Both the position numbers and the translations under genes were made by a program. Positions 1 through 12,133 of a stretch of 64,000 nucleotides of DNA are shown here, piece after piece. This DNA is from Gyrodactylus bullatarudis (taxonomy: Eukaryota; Platyhelminthes; Monogenea; Gyrodactylidea; Gyrodactylidae). The notes under the pieces were generated by a model. The model did not search any database. It saw only the letters and a program-made list of their open reading frames with translations, and was not told the origin of the DNA. Position 1 is the stretch's first letter. Every line of letters starts with the position of its first letter. Location: contig SSNU01000071.1 in NCBI GenBank assembly GCA_012064415.1, forward strand, positions 278,070 to 342,069, written 5' to 3'.

Positions 1-2574
1 CCAGTTATTTGTTTAAAAAGAAAATTAAACCTGAAAAAAATTTGACGATAAAAGTTTAGAGAATTTCGTCCAATTTAGTTATTTTGGATGGTTTTCATTC
101 ATTGATAATTGGAAAATTAAAAAATTGGTTCAATATCACACAACAATTTTTTTGTGTGGATGGTGTCAAAACTATGTTGGTGTTGAGTAGGGTAATACAA
201 AATTTTATTTTCTCCTATTTTTCTTTAGAATATTCAAAAAAATTCATTGAAAAAATCATGGAGCGTGTTCAAAAATTGGCTTTTTCAATTGAGATTTTGT
301 ATATCAGAACAAACTCGAAAACTTATGGGAAAAAATGCTTAATTTTCGATCATCTTCAAAATGAGATTAAGGCGAGGAATAGTTGAAAAATCTGGCATAA
401 TAGTAGTTAGAAGCGTTGCCTCACAAATAATCGGCTTGAATAGTAAATTCTCATCTTTGTATCAACTCAACTACACAATTTTTCATACAGAATTACTAGA
501 CAAATTTGTGTAATTTGACCAATATGAAAAAATGCAGATAAATATTCTGAACACTATCGTCTTTTTATGATAATCGTATTAGAGGGAAAATATTCTTCCT
601 GTTCATATTTATGCGTCTCATTTTTTCACTAGAAAAAGTAGAGAATATACGATATTTTTATCAATTATCATGGGGCGGGGGAAATAAAAACATTTTCACT
701 GTCCGTTTTTTCCTGGCTATTTTATAATATTTTTATGTCACTGCAATAAAAATGTTCAGATTATTCCTGTTCATCTCTCTGATCTTGTCTCTTGTTCTTG
801 TAATCTTCAAATATTTTATAATGAGAGGCTTTTTGAAATCATTCAAAAATTTAACAGTGCTATTATAAACCAGGATCAAGATTCTCTTTGATAATCTTTA
901 GTAGAGATAAGTTTTCTATGACATTGGTTTTTAGCTGAGCAACCGATGGCATAGGTATTTTGAAGGAAATAAGAAGATGCCAGATTTTTTCTCAAATTAT
1001 AATCTCTATTTCGGACATACCCATCAGTGTGATACATGAAAAATATAAAGAGATGGCGTTATCGGTTCAAAATGAAAAAAATTCGAAACTTTTTTTAGCT
1101 GAGAATCTATATATCATAGAAATCATTAGTAAGATTGATGCCGATCGATTCTGAACTCACATAAAAATATAGATTTGGCTCCAAAGTAGAACAATCTTTC
1201 TCGTGAACGAATCATAATGCCAATAACGGAGAGTAGTTTCTTTTGCTACCCCTATCTTGAGTTGATTTGTTAATCTACGCTTATTTAGTTCAAGTATTTT
1301 AAAGTTCAAATAAATTACTCTATTTAAAGTCTACATTTAATCTCACAAGTTCTACTCTGACTTTAACCCTGTCCTTTTTCAACAAACTCTAAATATACTT
1401 TTAGATTTAATCGGTACTTCCCTTTATGGAGATACTCTTGTTAAGATAGATTATTCATGAATGAGAATTTGTATAAAAGATATAATTTCTGATAATGATC
1501 TCACCAGATCGATAACTCTATTCTTTTTCTCACTCACGAATGCACATTTTCAAATTTCTAATACTAAAATATTTCACACTTAGAGTCCTACAGTGAGTTT
1601 ATTCAAACAAAGTTTATTCTCAAAGCCGATATATATATATAAATATATGCTCAAAGCTTTGTACAAAGTATTTATTTGCTTTTCAAAAAGAATAATTTGG
1701 GTTACTTCTAAATTATTGGCATTCCGTAAAGATAAGTTGATGTTCCTTTTTCTAATTTAAAAGGGGCTTTAGAGAATAACCCCGCAGAGAGATCTCTAGA
1801 TGATTAGACTGGGGTGTGTGTATTACAGACAAAATTACAAGCATTATTAAATGCATGTCTAAATGAAAGAAAAGGAATAGTAGTTGTCTACGCTAAAGTT
1901 GTCGTTTTAATTTTATTACACTGCATTAGCTTGTCATTTCCTTCTTGTTTCTCTGTTGTTGTGTTTGTGGCATAGATCCTCTTGTCTACTGTCAAAAGAT
2001 AGTACATTAAATCTGATGAAATACAATCTAGGTTGATTAGTCAGGCGTTTAATGTATTCCTAATGATTTATTCGAGATTGAATGTCTATTTGATAGAAGA
2101 ATGAATATTTCAATCTTGAGTTTTTGGGAACTTTTATCATTTGAAAATCTAAAGCTTGTTTTTTATCACTTTTATAGATACTTGAAATAGATTTTTTACA
2201 CTTCGCATTAGAAATTAGATCCATTAAGCTTAAAAATATGCATAATCCATAAAGATAGTTACTAACCTAAGCTAGTCAAACCTGAGGCCTTTGAGAAAAA
2301 TAGGTGTATATTTGAAATTGCCGGCTTGATATCTCTCATAGTTTAGAAAATTATCTATTATAACCTCTTTCATATTTCAAATAAGCTTTCAAAAAAGAAT
2401 TCAGGATAAGCATACAATTTTTCAGTTTCAAATTTTCTAATCTGTTAGATGAAAAAATGATAATTTGACTCTCTTACGGAATTGACACCTGCTTATCCGA
2501 ACTCTAACATCTAGGTGTTATAAGACGATCTTCATCAAGTTAGAGTTCATATGGATATGGTAATTAGTAATTAC
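1..2574. other. Gene-poor stretch with decayed repeats
   Basis: No convincing exon was seen. Two pieces resemble the hammerhead-bearing SINE at 58.9 kb: about 150-190 matches the spacer between its two arms, and about 390-420 matches its A-box region. Between them, 280-395 matches the reverse complement of 37.77-37.89 kb, so one repeat appears inserted in another. Positions 2465-2574 match the SINE 3' tail seen near 58.48-58.56 kb. The short open frames at 84-386 and 960-1154 look like chance frames in AT-rich repeat DNA. Confidence 0.45.
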
Positions 2575-4291
2575 CAGGGCAACTAAAAATATGTGTTAAA
2601 AAACTATGAAATATTCGATTTAAATATGTGAATAAGACCAAAAAATATTTTATTAATATTTATTTTTAAAAAAATTATCCATCTAAAATATTGTAACCAG
2701 TTACAGTATAGTATTTTAAATTTTCATCTTTAAAATTTCTTTCTTTTTTCAGCAGAGAGTTTGTAAAAGAAAAACTTCTTTCAATGTCCGATGTTGAAGG
2801 TTGACATAGCTTCAGCTTAGCTTTTTGAGTAGAGGAAACTCTATCATCATCTATCTCCATCAAATCGTGAATACCATTTTTTCTCATTCTTTTTACAAGG
2901 TAATTTTTTATTTCTGCTGGATCCTCTACAAATGTTAAATCATTCAATAATCGATAATACTCATGTATTGTTGCAGAAGGCTTTTGAATTTCCTCGATAT
3001 ATTTTATAAAAATCAAATAATTTTGGGAAATCGCTGTCAAATCTCTAAATAAACTTTCTTTTTCAATGCTCTCCTTTGCTTCTTGAACAATTTTACCATC
3101 GCTTCGAATATCAGCTATTTTTCTTCGTATAGCTGTTAAATTTTTACAATAATATTCTACGGCCTTCAGCCAGCTCCCCCATCTTGTTACAACTGTCTTT
3201 GGAGGCAATCCAATATCTTGAAATAATTCCTTTTTTTATTTTTAACAACAAGTTGTTTAACTGATGCGACTAATCTATCCACATCTTTGAATATATTTTT
3301 TATTCGTAAGCAGCAATTATGCATCAGATGTGCTAAGCAAGTGACGTGGAACATATTAGGATATAAAATTGCCAAGTTTTTAGATGATTAAGTAAAATAT
3401 GAGGCGGCATCCGTTAGTAAAAGTAAAAAGAATTCTCGTTTGATACCCATGAAGTGCAAGAAATCATCTATTATATGACACGCTTTCTGAGATGTTAACG
3501 ATTCTTGTAGAACAATTGTTTGTGAAAGATATGATTTACTGGGCTCATCCAAATTTCCTATCATGATGTTGACTATTTTTCTTGACTGAATTTCGGATTC
3601 ATCTATTTGAATGAAAATGTCTCTATTTCGCACTAGTGCAGAAATGTAATCTATTCTTGATTGGTACAAACTTTGAACTAAATTACGGCAATTTGTTTCA
3701 CTTGGAAGAGGATGGCCAATACTCTCGAAGAGCGATTTGAGCTTCTGATTTCTCAATTTGAAGAGAGGAATATCTGAACTAACGAAAGCTTCAGTCACTT
3801 GATACGCCCAGTTGTTTTCGGGCAGTCGTAGCTGCTGTCGGTTTTCCTCAAATCGGCTGATATGAGTTTCTGTTTTGAGATGCTGATCCACCATATTATC
3901 TCAAATAAAATTTTTGAAATGGTCAAGAAATTTATGTAACATGTATGTACTTAGTATTTTAACGTGATTGGTTTATTCTTACTATAGATACTAGGTTCGA
4001 GGGAAGGCAATAAATAATAAAAAAAGTCTAATGAAGAACAATCCTTTTTTATCAAACTTCAAAATCGGTCATAGAAACAAATTAACACTTGATAAGGATG
4101 GTAACTTTTTTATAGGCCAGACAAATATTTATCTATTTATGTGATTAAATATAAATGCATACATATGCAATTATATTTGATTATAAAACCTACAAATTTT
4201 ATTTTCATGAAGAATTTCTAGTATCTTTATTCATATTTTTGAAACATTTTCAAAATATCAAATATTTGTTAATATGCATTTGGTTGCCCTG
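2575..4291 (-). mobile_element. hAT-superfamily DNA transposon, inactivated
   Basis: The element begins CAGGGCAAC and ends with the inverted form TTGCCCTG. Both sides carry the identical 8-bp direct repeat GTAATTAC (2567-2574 and 4292-4299). An 8-bp duplication and a CAGGG-type terminus are hallmarks of hAT elements. Its left flank matches the SINE tail near 58.48 kb, where GTAATTAC occurs once, so that copy acts as a paralogous empty site. The element is about 1.7 kb, short for an autonomous hAT, and its transposase is broken. Confidence 0.85.
2675..3894 (-). pseudogene. hAT transposase pseudogene
   Basis: Minus-strand coding remnant inside the hAT element. The N-terminal part has H-x5-H spacing like the end of a BED zinc finger, but the paired cysteines are not seen upstream. 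The middle includes TDAASYF and HVTCLAHLMHN, typical of the hAT catalytic region. The C-terminal part has TRWGSWL and a dimerisation-type motif, STSDIERSFS. The frame is interrupted by an in-frame TAA at about 3388-3390 and a frameshift near 3187-3208. It resembles the transposase family related to CGGBP1-type proteins. No functional product is expected. Confidence 0.8.
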
Positions 4292-6172
4292 GTAATTACT
4301 AAACCTTCTAAACCTCTTAATAAAAGTTCGATCTTAGTTAGATTTTCATTTTCTGAATTTAATTTTATGGGGGACTCGGTAAACAGCCAATAGAAACGGC
4401 TTATCCAAATCAACATATCATTCTCATTGTACTCACTTGAAAGGCTTGAAGAATTGATTAATTTTATTATATCACCATCTGTGAGAGACATTCGATTTTA
4501 TGAATTTACCTTTTGCTTTACTATGTTGTTAGATCTACTTTTTGGATTATCAATGAGTACTTTAATTTTAGCAGATATCTTCTTGTGAGAAAAATTCGAA
4601 AAATTTTATGTATTTGCCTTTTTCAGAATTAAAAATTGCCGTTTTTCATAATAAAGTATGCCTTTTTCTGGTCGCCCTAATAATTACCAATAACCACACT
4701 TATCTAGTAGGTTTACAGTCTATAAACATTGTATTTTATTCATGAACTGTTAATTTTTCTATATAACCCAGAGATAGCTTCTAAACCAGAGCAAAGTCTC
4801 AGCAAACGAAAATTAAAAATTCACATTCAATTTTATTGACAAAAATAATTACCCATTGATCACAAACTTTCAACTACAACTGTCAAATTGGTAAATGCAA
4901 ATTTTTCCCACAAGGGATCATTTAATTAATTTCCCCAAAGTCCACCGGACATTGGTCACATACATAGGGAATGTACTTTATCGAGTTTATTTATCAAGAA
5001 GCAAAAAAAACATACACAGTCTCTCTGCTAAAGTCTACATTAGTACACACTGTTCCATAGAAAGTATGGTAAAAATTCATAAATCTTTACTACTATAGTA
5101 ATAGTAATTATAATTATCAGAATAATAACAATAATAATACTTTCATAGTTTTTTCTCCCTATCCAAAATCACTTATCTCAGAGTATTTAATTACTACCTT
5201 GTACTTTTGTTGGAGTTGAAATAAATAGCAAAACTCCAGAGTGTTGTACAAACATGTGTTTTACAAGGTTTACAATAAAGAGAGAACTGTTTGGTTAACC
5301 TTTCTCTTCAGGTTTTTCTCTCTCTCTCAAGCTGATGAGTAGCTCTCCTCAATTTCTCTTGTAAAATATTGCCAGGGTCATCTATTTGTTTTATTCATAT
5401 ATATTTTTACAGAAACATGAATCCTTTTTGGATCCCATAATTATGAGATGAGCAAACTAATTTTTAAAAGTAATTTTTAAAGTAAAAGAAAAAAATATTC
5501 TATTTGGTCAATTTCTCACTTTTTCAACCAGAATTATATCGATTTCAAAGATTTTGATAAATTTAATGCATGTATCTGAGATCATTATTGTGGGGAAGTG
5601 AAACCTTTGAATATTTTGATCCTCACGAAGGAAAATCATCCTAAATTTAGATATTTAAATTCTCTTGGAGTTGACAGGTTTATTTAACCTCTTGATAAAT
5701 AAATTTGCATTCTTTGTCTGATGTTATTCCGTTATGTCAGAATTGAATTGCTTTAAATTCTTAGATTTAACATTGAAAAAGTAGGAGTTTCGCGTATTTT
5801 CAAAATTAGCAAAATACCCGAATTAGAAATGTCTATCAATCACTGGAGAAAAATATTTAGTAAATTTTCACGTCAACTAGCTTCTTCCTTTCTCAACGGA
5901 TTAATTTAAATTGATTAAAAGATACTCAATAGAAAAGAATGTTAGCAGTGAGGGATAAATTTAATAATTTAAAATAACCTTACACATCCCTAGAGAAGTT
6001 TCTCAAGAATCAGATGATGAACTCATTATGATAGCATAAGCAGGACTACTTTCAGTTATTAATACTCAGCTTTTAATCATGAAATATTTCTATACACTTT
6101 GAGTAACGCCCTCAAGATAAACATATTGATTGATGTACAGCTTGTTTTAAACACTGCCCTTTCTCTCAATAG
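4292..6172. other. Intergenic or intronic stretch with repeat relics
   Basis: The region leads up to the first recognised CYRI exon and may be an intron of that gene. A minus frame at 4258-4491 crosses the hAT terminus and is not a credible exon. Positions 5575-5640 resemble the centre of the foldback element at 36.5-36.6 kb. No upstream CYRI exon could be recognised. Confidence 0.4.
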
Positions 6173-6777
6173 AACAATCAGCCCATTTCAATCGAAGCTA
6201 CCACAGAATGCCTCGCTTCAATGGCTCACATTTGCCGGGGCCTATTGTCAAAGCCAGAACTCCGTGTTCGTCTAACAATGAGACATACACAACTCTTGTG
6301 CTTACGTGTCATGACTGGTGTCATCATCCTCTTTGATCATGTGGATCCTGATGGAGTCTTTCGAAAGACTTCCAAACTTGATGTAAGTCTTGTCTGTGTA
6401 TGTTTAAATGCAACACTTTACCTTACTTTGGTACCAAGATTATTAATATTCTAGATTCACTCAATAAACTATCTTTATTTCTCTTTCTCTAGGTGAAAAG
6501 TTGCATTCGCTTATTAAAGGAACAAGATCACAAGTCTACAGAGTGTCTCCTGAATGCAATCAAGTAAGTTTATCTTTCTTCTCACATAAAGAATAACATT
6601 GTAAATCATCGTTATCAATCCAATGATACATTAGTGTTTCTAGTGTGCTATTCCATGTGACTCTAAACCCCTAGGTACATACATTCTCTCATACAGCTAA
6701 AGATAGACATGAATCGTTTTATCTCTTTTCATCCATGTGATTACATCAAATCAGAAAAATATTTAGCTACGGTTTGA
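6173..6777 (+). CDS. CYRI: CYRI/FAM49 family protein, C-terminal exons (5' part missing)
   Basis: CYRI proteins bind active Rac1 through a DUF1394 domain and restrain the WAVE/Scar complex at the leading edge. Three exons are seen: 6173-6382, 6493-6563 and 6675-6777. The acceptor of the first (after CTCTCAATAG) and the donors GTAAGT support the model, and phases agree across both introns. Family-like segments include ATTECLASMAHICRGLL, LRVMTGVIILFDHVDPDG and FRKTSKLDVKSCIRLLKEQ, matching the conserved end of animal CYRI. The last exon reads into a tail that does not resemble the usual short family ending, so that exon is the least certain part. About two thirds of the protein should be encoded upstream, in or beyond the first 6 kb. 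Confidence 0.85.
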
Positions 6778-7033
6778 TAAAGCTCCTTCTCACTCATTTT
6801 CTTAGCTCTCTTATCAAGTCCTAGTTCTATCATATATACAAGTAAAAATACCGAATTATTACTGTTTTTTCTTTTTGGTTTCTGGTAACTCTGATTAGTT
6901 TGTTTCTCAACCGTCATGATCCTGTAAGATAACTTGATAACCAAAGTGAAGTGTATTCATTCTCAACATTTAAAACCATTAGGAAGTCTTTGCTCCATCT
7001 TGGCTATATTAGACCAGGTTGATATTTTAGAAA

Positions 7034-7930
7034 ATTGAAAGAAGATATGTTAAAACCAAATGTACATTTCTCAAAGCATCATCAGTGTGGTAATACTTTA
7101 ATAATTGATAAAGGTAACAAGTTCATTCAAGATAATTGATAATTCGTTATTCCATTCCTTTGAGAATGCAAAGTTAAAGCTGAAGGAAAATGGTTATCCC
7201 AGTAAATTTGTTGACAAATTCATTAATGTATCTTATGGAGGTTGTCGAAACAGATGGATTGGTGAAAACAACTATTTTTATGAAGCTCACATTCACAGGG
7301 GATGGATTCAGTAATGACAGGAAGAATCAATCAACATTATAATAACATCCAATTGAAAATTGTATTTAAAACTCAGATTATTTAGTTTGATTCACAAAGA
7401 TTTGCTAAAACCACAGGAGGAGACTATAAGTTTATAAATTCCAATCTGATTTTGGGGCCTCATAGATAGGTAATTATCTATAGGAAATTATCTACTAGAG
7501 CGGAAGATCATCACAAGAAGGATACTGCGGCTACTAGACAATGTAGTGGAAATTTTAAACAAGAAAAACATTTCGCTTCAGTTTTAAATTTTCCGTTTTA
7601 TACAAAAATCCTAGTAACGACAGCATAGATGTGTGGGTGAAAGAAAAATTTCCTATTAACTTTCATAAACCTGATCTATGTTTTCAAAAAAACTATTCCT
7701 ATAATCTTCAACTACCCTGGCCGATGTTAGCTTTTTCCCTTTTCTCTCCACTATTGCTATTTATTGGAGAGTTTTGGTGCTTTTCAGCTTACATTGTATT
7801 CTTATTTTCTTTGACTTTTACTATTTCTTTAATAATTTGTAAATTATTATCTTTACTCATATCATTTTTAAAGTATTACCTCTGATGATACTTTGAGAAA
7901 TGTACATTTGGTTTTAATATATCTTTCAAT
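7034..7930 (+). mobile_element. Penelope-like element fragment with inverted termini
   Basis: The fragment is bracketed by an inverted repeat of about 49 bp (7034-7085 and 7882-7930) containing AATGTACATTTCTCAAAG. Between the arms lie shifted frames closely similar to the GIY-YIG part of the copy at 50.9-51.8 kb: a segment with NGYPSKFVDKFIN near 7190-7230, and one near 7630-7740 ending in SYNLQLPWPM-like residues. Penelope-like retroelements often carry inverted or partial terminal repeats. The frame is broken by several shifts and stops, so this is a dead copy. Confidence 0.75.
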
Positions 7931-8757
7931 TATAAATTTAAGTGGATTTTCGGACTTGTGAACTACTACGTGAATTACTAATTCGTAATAAGCTTGATAT
8001 GAAGATGACAGCTTACTCTTTAACAAAACTTTTTAACAGGAACAAGATTATTTTTAAATTATCTAACGAACCCATTGGGTTGCTGGAATGAATAAAATGA
8101 TTTTCTTTGATTTCTTATTAATCAGCTAATAATTAAAGCCAAAGGATAAAATGCAATTAGGTCCCATGAATTTGTATTCTTCACGAAGCATTCTAGTGAC
8201 CTGTTCCTTTCATTTTTTCAGATTCTCAACCCTCCACTTTAACGATAATACGACCCCGAGGAATGTGAAACTCCTGTTGGCTCCACAATGTTGATTAAGA
8301 ACCCATTACCCACAGCACCCTTATAATAATATTATGATCACCTCAAGTTATATAATTTTTAATATGAAATAAGCATACACGAAAATGGATTCATATGAAA
8401 CCCAGATCTGAAGATAAATCCAAACAGCAAATCTATGTACAATGAAGATAGAGATATGAAGTCGTAAAATTGGAACATTTCTTCTTTTCCATTTTTTATA
8501 TTTAACAATATTAATTAATCATGATTTTAGAGTGTACATATGTAAATCTAAAACAAGTTTTTATAATATATATATCTATGTTTCATCAGTAATTCTTGCT
8601 GTGGTATCGGAAAAGAATTTTATTTAATAAAATGTTATAAAAAATCTATTTTCTTCAATTTACTTTAAAGTAGTTGGTCTCTGTTAAAAAAAATATAAAT
8701 ATTGTGTGAGTGATTATCACTCAGTGATAGTAAGCCATTATTGAATTGAATGAAAAA
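7931..8757. other. Intergenic stretch upstream of the G-alpha gene
   Basis: No exon or recognisable repeat was seen. It probably holds the 5' flank of the Gs-like gene. An in-frame TAA at 8731 with no AG between it and the ATG argues that translation of that gene begins at 8758. Confidence 0.4.
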
Positions 8758-11395
8758 ATGGTTGAACTATTCAGAAAGACTGATAAAAGGCGTCATCAAT
8801 ATTTCTTGTCGCTCATTGAAGAATATGAGATTGAGTCAAAGAGAATACATCGAATCCTTCTCATTGGTTCAGGAGAATCAGGCAAGACAACTTTTCTCAA
8901 ACAAATGAAACTTTTATCTTCAACCACAAAAACATTTTCACACATGTACCGGATGAACTTTTTGAACGAGCTCCATTTGAATGCTGTCATCTCAATTTAT
9001 CTCATCATAAAGTTCATGGAGGAGACTCAAATCGAATTCAGGAATCTGTCTGGGGAAATCCTTACTTCGAAAAATTACCTGTATAAACTGTATGAGGTAA
9101 TCAGTAAAAGACCGGCTAGCATTGAGAATTATATCAAGAAGGATTTCTTGAACTTGGAAGAGAAAAACTTTTACGATCATCTGGAAACACTTTGGCTAGA
9201 CGAGAATGTCAAACAAACAGCCAAACGGGGGACAGAATTCAATCTTGCTGACAGTGCTGAATACATTCTTAATCGTCTAGATGATATGCGTTCCGTTTCG
9301 TATGTTCCATCAGACCAGGATGTGATTTTTTGTCGGTCAAAAACCTATGGCATTCACAATGAGAAAATCACATACAGCGGCATCAACTTTGAAATGATTG
9401 ATGTGGGTGGCCAACAAGATGAACGCGCTAAATGGATTGAAGCAATGAGTGAGGGAATTACTGCTGTTATCTTCTTGGCCGATGTTTCAGCTTATGATAG
9501 AAATCTCCTGGAAAATTCTAGAATTAATCGACTCAGGGATTCGATTTCCCTTCTAAATCAGGTTTGGAAGAAAACCCCGTTAGCGGAAAAATCGATCATT
9601 CTCTTTCTCAACAAGCAGGATCGTCTCGAATCGAGAATTCGAGATAACACATGTACATTCGTACAGCACTTTCCAGAATGCAAGGAAGGTTCAATAACGT
9701 TTTTGTACAACTTTCTCAAACAACTTTCAATGGCTTTGGTCTACAAGAAGAACGAGAAGGAAATTTGGAATCGTGTTTTTGGATACTTCCTCATCTCTTA
9801 TACGGCTGATGAAAAGAAAAGGAAAGAGGAATACCGGATGGTCAAAGATCTCATCACAAAATGGATGGATGAAAATATAAAGTGAGTCTTTTTAGCATTA
9901 CTATGGCATTCATAAAGAAAGGCGATGCCAGGTTTGTTAAAAGAATAGCGCTTTATTTCGTGACATACTCATCAGCTTTTACATGCCAGATTTATATTAA
10001 AAAAATGATGAAAATTGATATGATTGGCCCTTCTTTTTGTTCACCTCCTCAGAGCCTCTGAGTCAGAGGTGAGTGCGTGTGTGCTTCTTTTTGTACTTCT
10101 CTGTAGTTTTCTTGGTGTTGGTATTATGCGTGTACATTTGATGGTGGGAGAGTTACTATATGCGTGTGTATACTAGTTCTTTGTACATTTGTATACGGTC
10201 TTTCAATGGAATAGATCATGCCAAACAGGATTTTGAAAAATAATGGTTTGAGTTTTTACTTGTGTAAATGGATTATCTATTAGATAATATCTAAGTTCTA
10301 TTAGTATTAATTTTGAGAAAAATATCTGGTTATCTTTTTCTGATCTTGGTTTCCTTTCGCCATATTCCTTTTTCTCGGTCTGGATCTGGTTGAGGGTTGG
10401 GAATTACCTAATTTCTCTTTGTTCTCTTCATTCGGGTCTATTGTTTTCAAAGTTGCTCTAGGTAGGACTAGTGGTTTGATAGCTACTTTCTGAATGCACA
10501 TATAATGAGTTCTTCTATTGTTCAGACAAAATCCGAGGTTGATAAACACCTTTCAAACAACAAAATTACTATACCAAATTTTTTTTTTAATTTTTTGATT
10601 TAAAGGCAAGACTAGAAAATCTTAAAAATGATTCATATTAAGCGTATCTTAGATCATCAAAATCTCTCCAATTTTCAAGCAGTAAAATGAAATAGCTTTA
10701 GGTAGAGTATCAAGGTCAAGTTATTAGAAATTAAGACGCTGAATCCCCATTCTTTCGATTTTTTTTTATTTGAATGCGTGACTCTTTCATGCTAATTTTT
10801 AGTGACCTTTCTTTGGTATTTAATTTAATATTATTTCCAATAATACCTAAGATTACGATTTTTTTAATTTTCATCATCTCATACTTACCGGTTTTGTCCT
10901 ATAAGATTAAAGAAGAAAGCGTTTGGATAACCAATGACACAAGTTTTACTAAATTTTAATATATACTGTATACAAATAATTTTAGATCACTTTTCCGTAA
11001 TATTGATAGAGTTGATTGATAAGAATTAGAAAAAAATGACAAATTCACTTGATTCACTTTGCGTGTATGATTTTGGTTGAAAACTTTTCATTTCTCATAG
11101 GCTTATAAAACATTGCATTGATGAAAAATCAAGTGTATACCTCCCGGATACTCTGGAATTTGAAGATCTCCGAGGTCAATTGGAGTCAAATTATTTCTAC
11201 AAAACAGTTTGCACGTCAAACATTATAGAAATGTTGTTCCTCGAAAATTGCAAGCAGACAGAAAAACGGAGAATTTTCACATATCCAACTACAGCAGTCG
11301 ACCAGAGAAATGTAATGCATGTTTTCAACTCTTGCAAAGCAATATTGAGAGGTGAGGCTATGAGCGAAGTCAACAGAATGATTGCTGAAGATTAG
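8758..11395 (+). CDS. Divergent Gs-like G-protein alpha subunit
   Basis: Heterotrimeric G-alpha GTPase, expected to relay receptor signals at the plasma membrane. Exons are 8758-9881 and 11101-11395, joined in phase, giving 472 residues; most family members have 350-395. G1 is GSGESGKT (37-44), the switch I arginine is R193, G3 is DVGGQ (215-219), G4 is NKQD (285-288) and G5 is TAVD (439-442). AVD at G5 and DVGGQxDER favour the Gs class. Oddities: no Gly2 or Cys3 for lipid modification; about 75 extra residues between G4 and G5; the end is IAED, not a Gs-type receptor-contact tail. The ATG follows AAAAA and an upstream in-frame stop. An AATAAA lies at 11416. The nucleotide-binding residues look functional; membrane attachment and receptor coupling may be unusual. 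Confidence 0.9.
10307..10514 (-). CDS. Possible terminal exon with a C-terminal PIP-box
   Basis: A minus-strand open frame lies inside the G-alpha intron and ends at 10307. Its last residues include QKKITRYF, a perfect match to the PCNA-interacting pattern Q-x-x-(I/L/M)-x-x-aromatic-aromatic, three residues before the stop. A basic stretch (STRSRPRKRN) lies just before it. An acceptor-like AATAG sits at about 10515-10519. No partner exon was found upstream on the minus strand, so it could be a chance frame or part of a small DNA-replication or repair protein. The function is not established. Confidence 0.25.
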
Positions 11396-11415
11396 ACTTG
11401 TGTAGACGAAAAATC

Positions 11416-11421
11416 AATAAA
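11416..11421 (+). terminator. Polyadenylation signal of the G-alpha gene
   Basis: A canonical AATAAA lies 21 bases after the G-alpha stop codon. Position and orientation fit the 3' end of that transcript; no cleavage site can be verified. Confidence 0.5.
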
Positions 11422-12133
11422 TCTTTTTAAAGAAAATCTAACCCTTCATGTCCGAAATTATTATTTTTTCATCACACAAATGAGGAAATTTGAAACTTTA
11501 CCAGAATAACTACGCTGATTCTGAATTCGAATTCCTTTTTGTAAGCCGACTTATCATTTCAAAGATAATAGAGGTTAGAATAGGCATTTTTTGACTCTAA
11601 AACCAGTTATCTTCCAAACTATAAGAGATATCGAGCGGGCGATTGCATATTAGAAGTCTACGGCTATTGTTTTACGGTAGAAAGTCATTTTATTTTTTTC
11701 TAAGACCTCAGCAAATAGGTTTTCAAAAAAACGTTCTAAATATTTGACAACAATTTCAAAAAATCACCCTTCTTCAATTAACTTTGGTCACTATAAGTTA
11801 AAAGCTCTCTTTATGAATTATACATAATTTTGTAGCTTAATAAATTTTCTTCCTAATGAGGAGTAAAAAATGTGTTTTAGGTATCTTTCAGTTAAAATTA
11901 TCGCTCGAGAAAGAGTTATCTTCCACTGGTGGAACAATGGGACATGAAGGGCTAAACTAGTTTTCATATTCATTTAAATAGGTGGCAACTTCTATTGTCC
12001 AGTTTAACCAATAATTTCTCAAAAATTAACTTTTAAAAGTACAAAATTTTGTAATCAATTAAAATACTGAGATTATGTGGGCTTGACTAAAGAGATTTGT
12101 CATTTAAAAAGAATAGAGTTAAATGGAGGTGAG
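11422..12133. other. Intergenic stretch without recognised features
   Basis: AT-rich sequence between the G-alpha gene and the membrane-protein gene. No exon or clear repeat was identified. Confidence 0.35.

Noticed and set aside
4258..4491. Minus frame of 77 codons beside the hAT element
   Set aside because: It runs across the transposon terminus and target duplication, so it cannot be an original gene.
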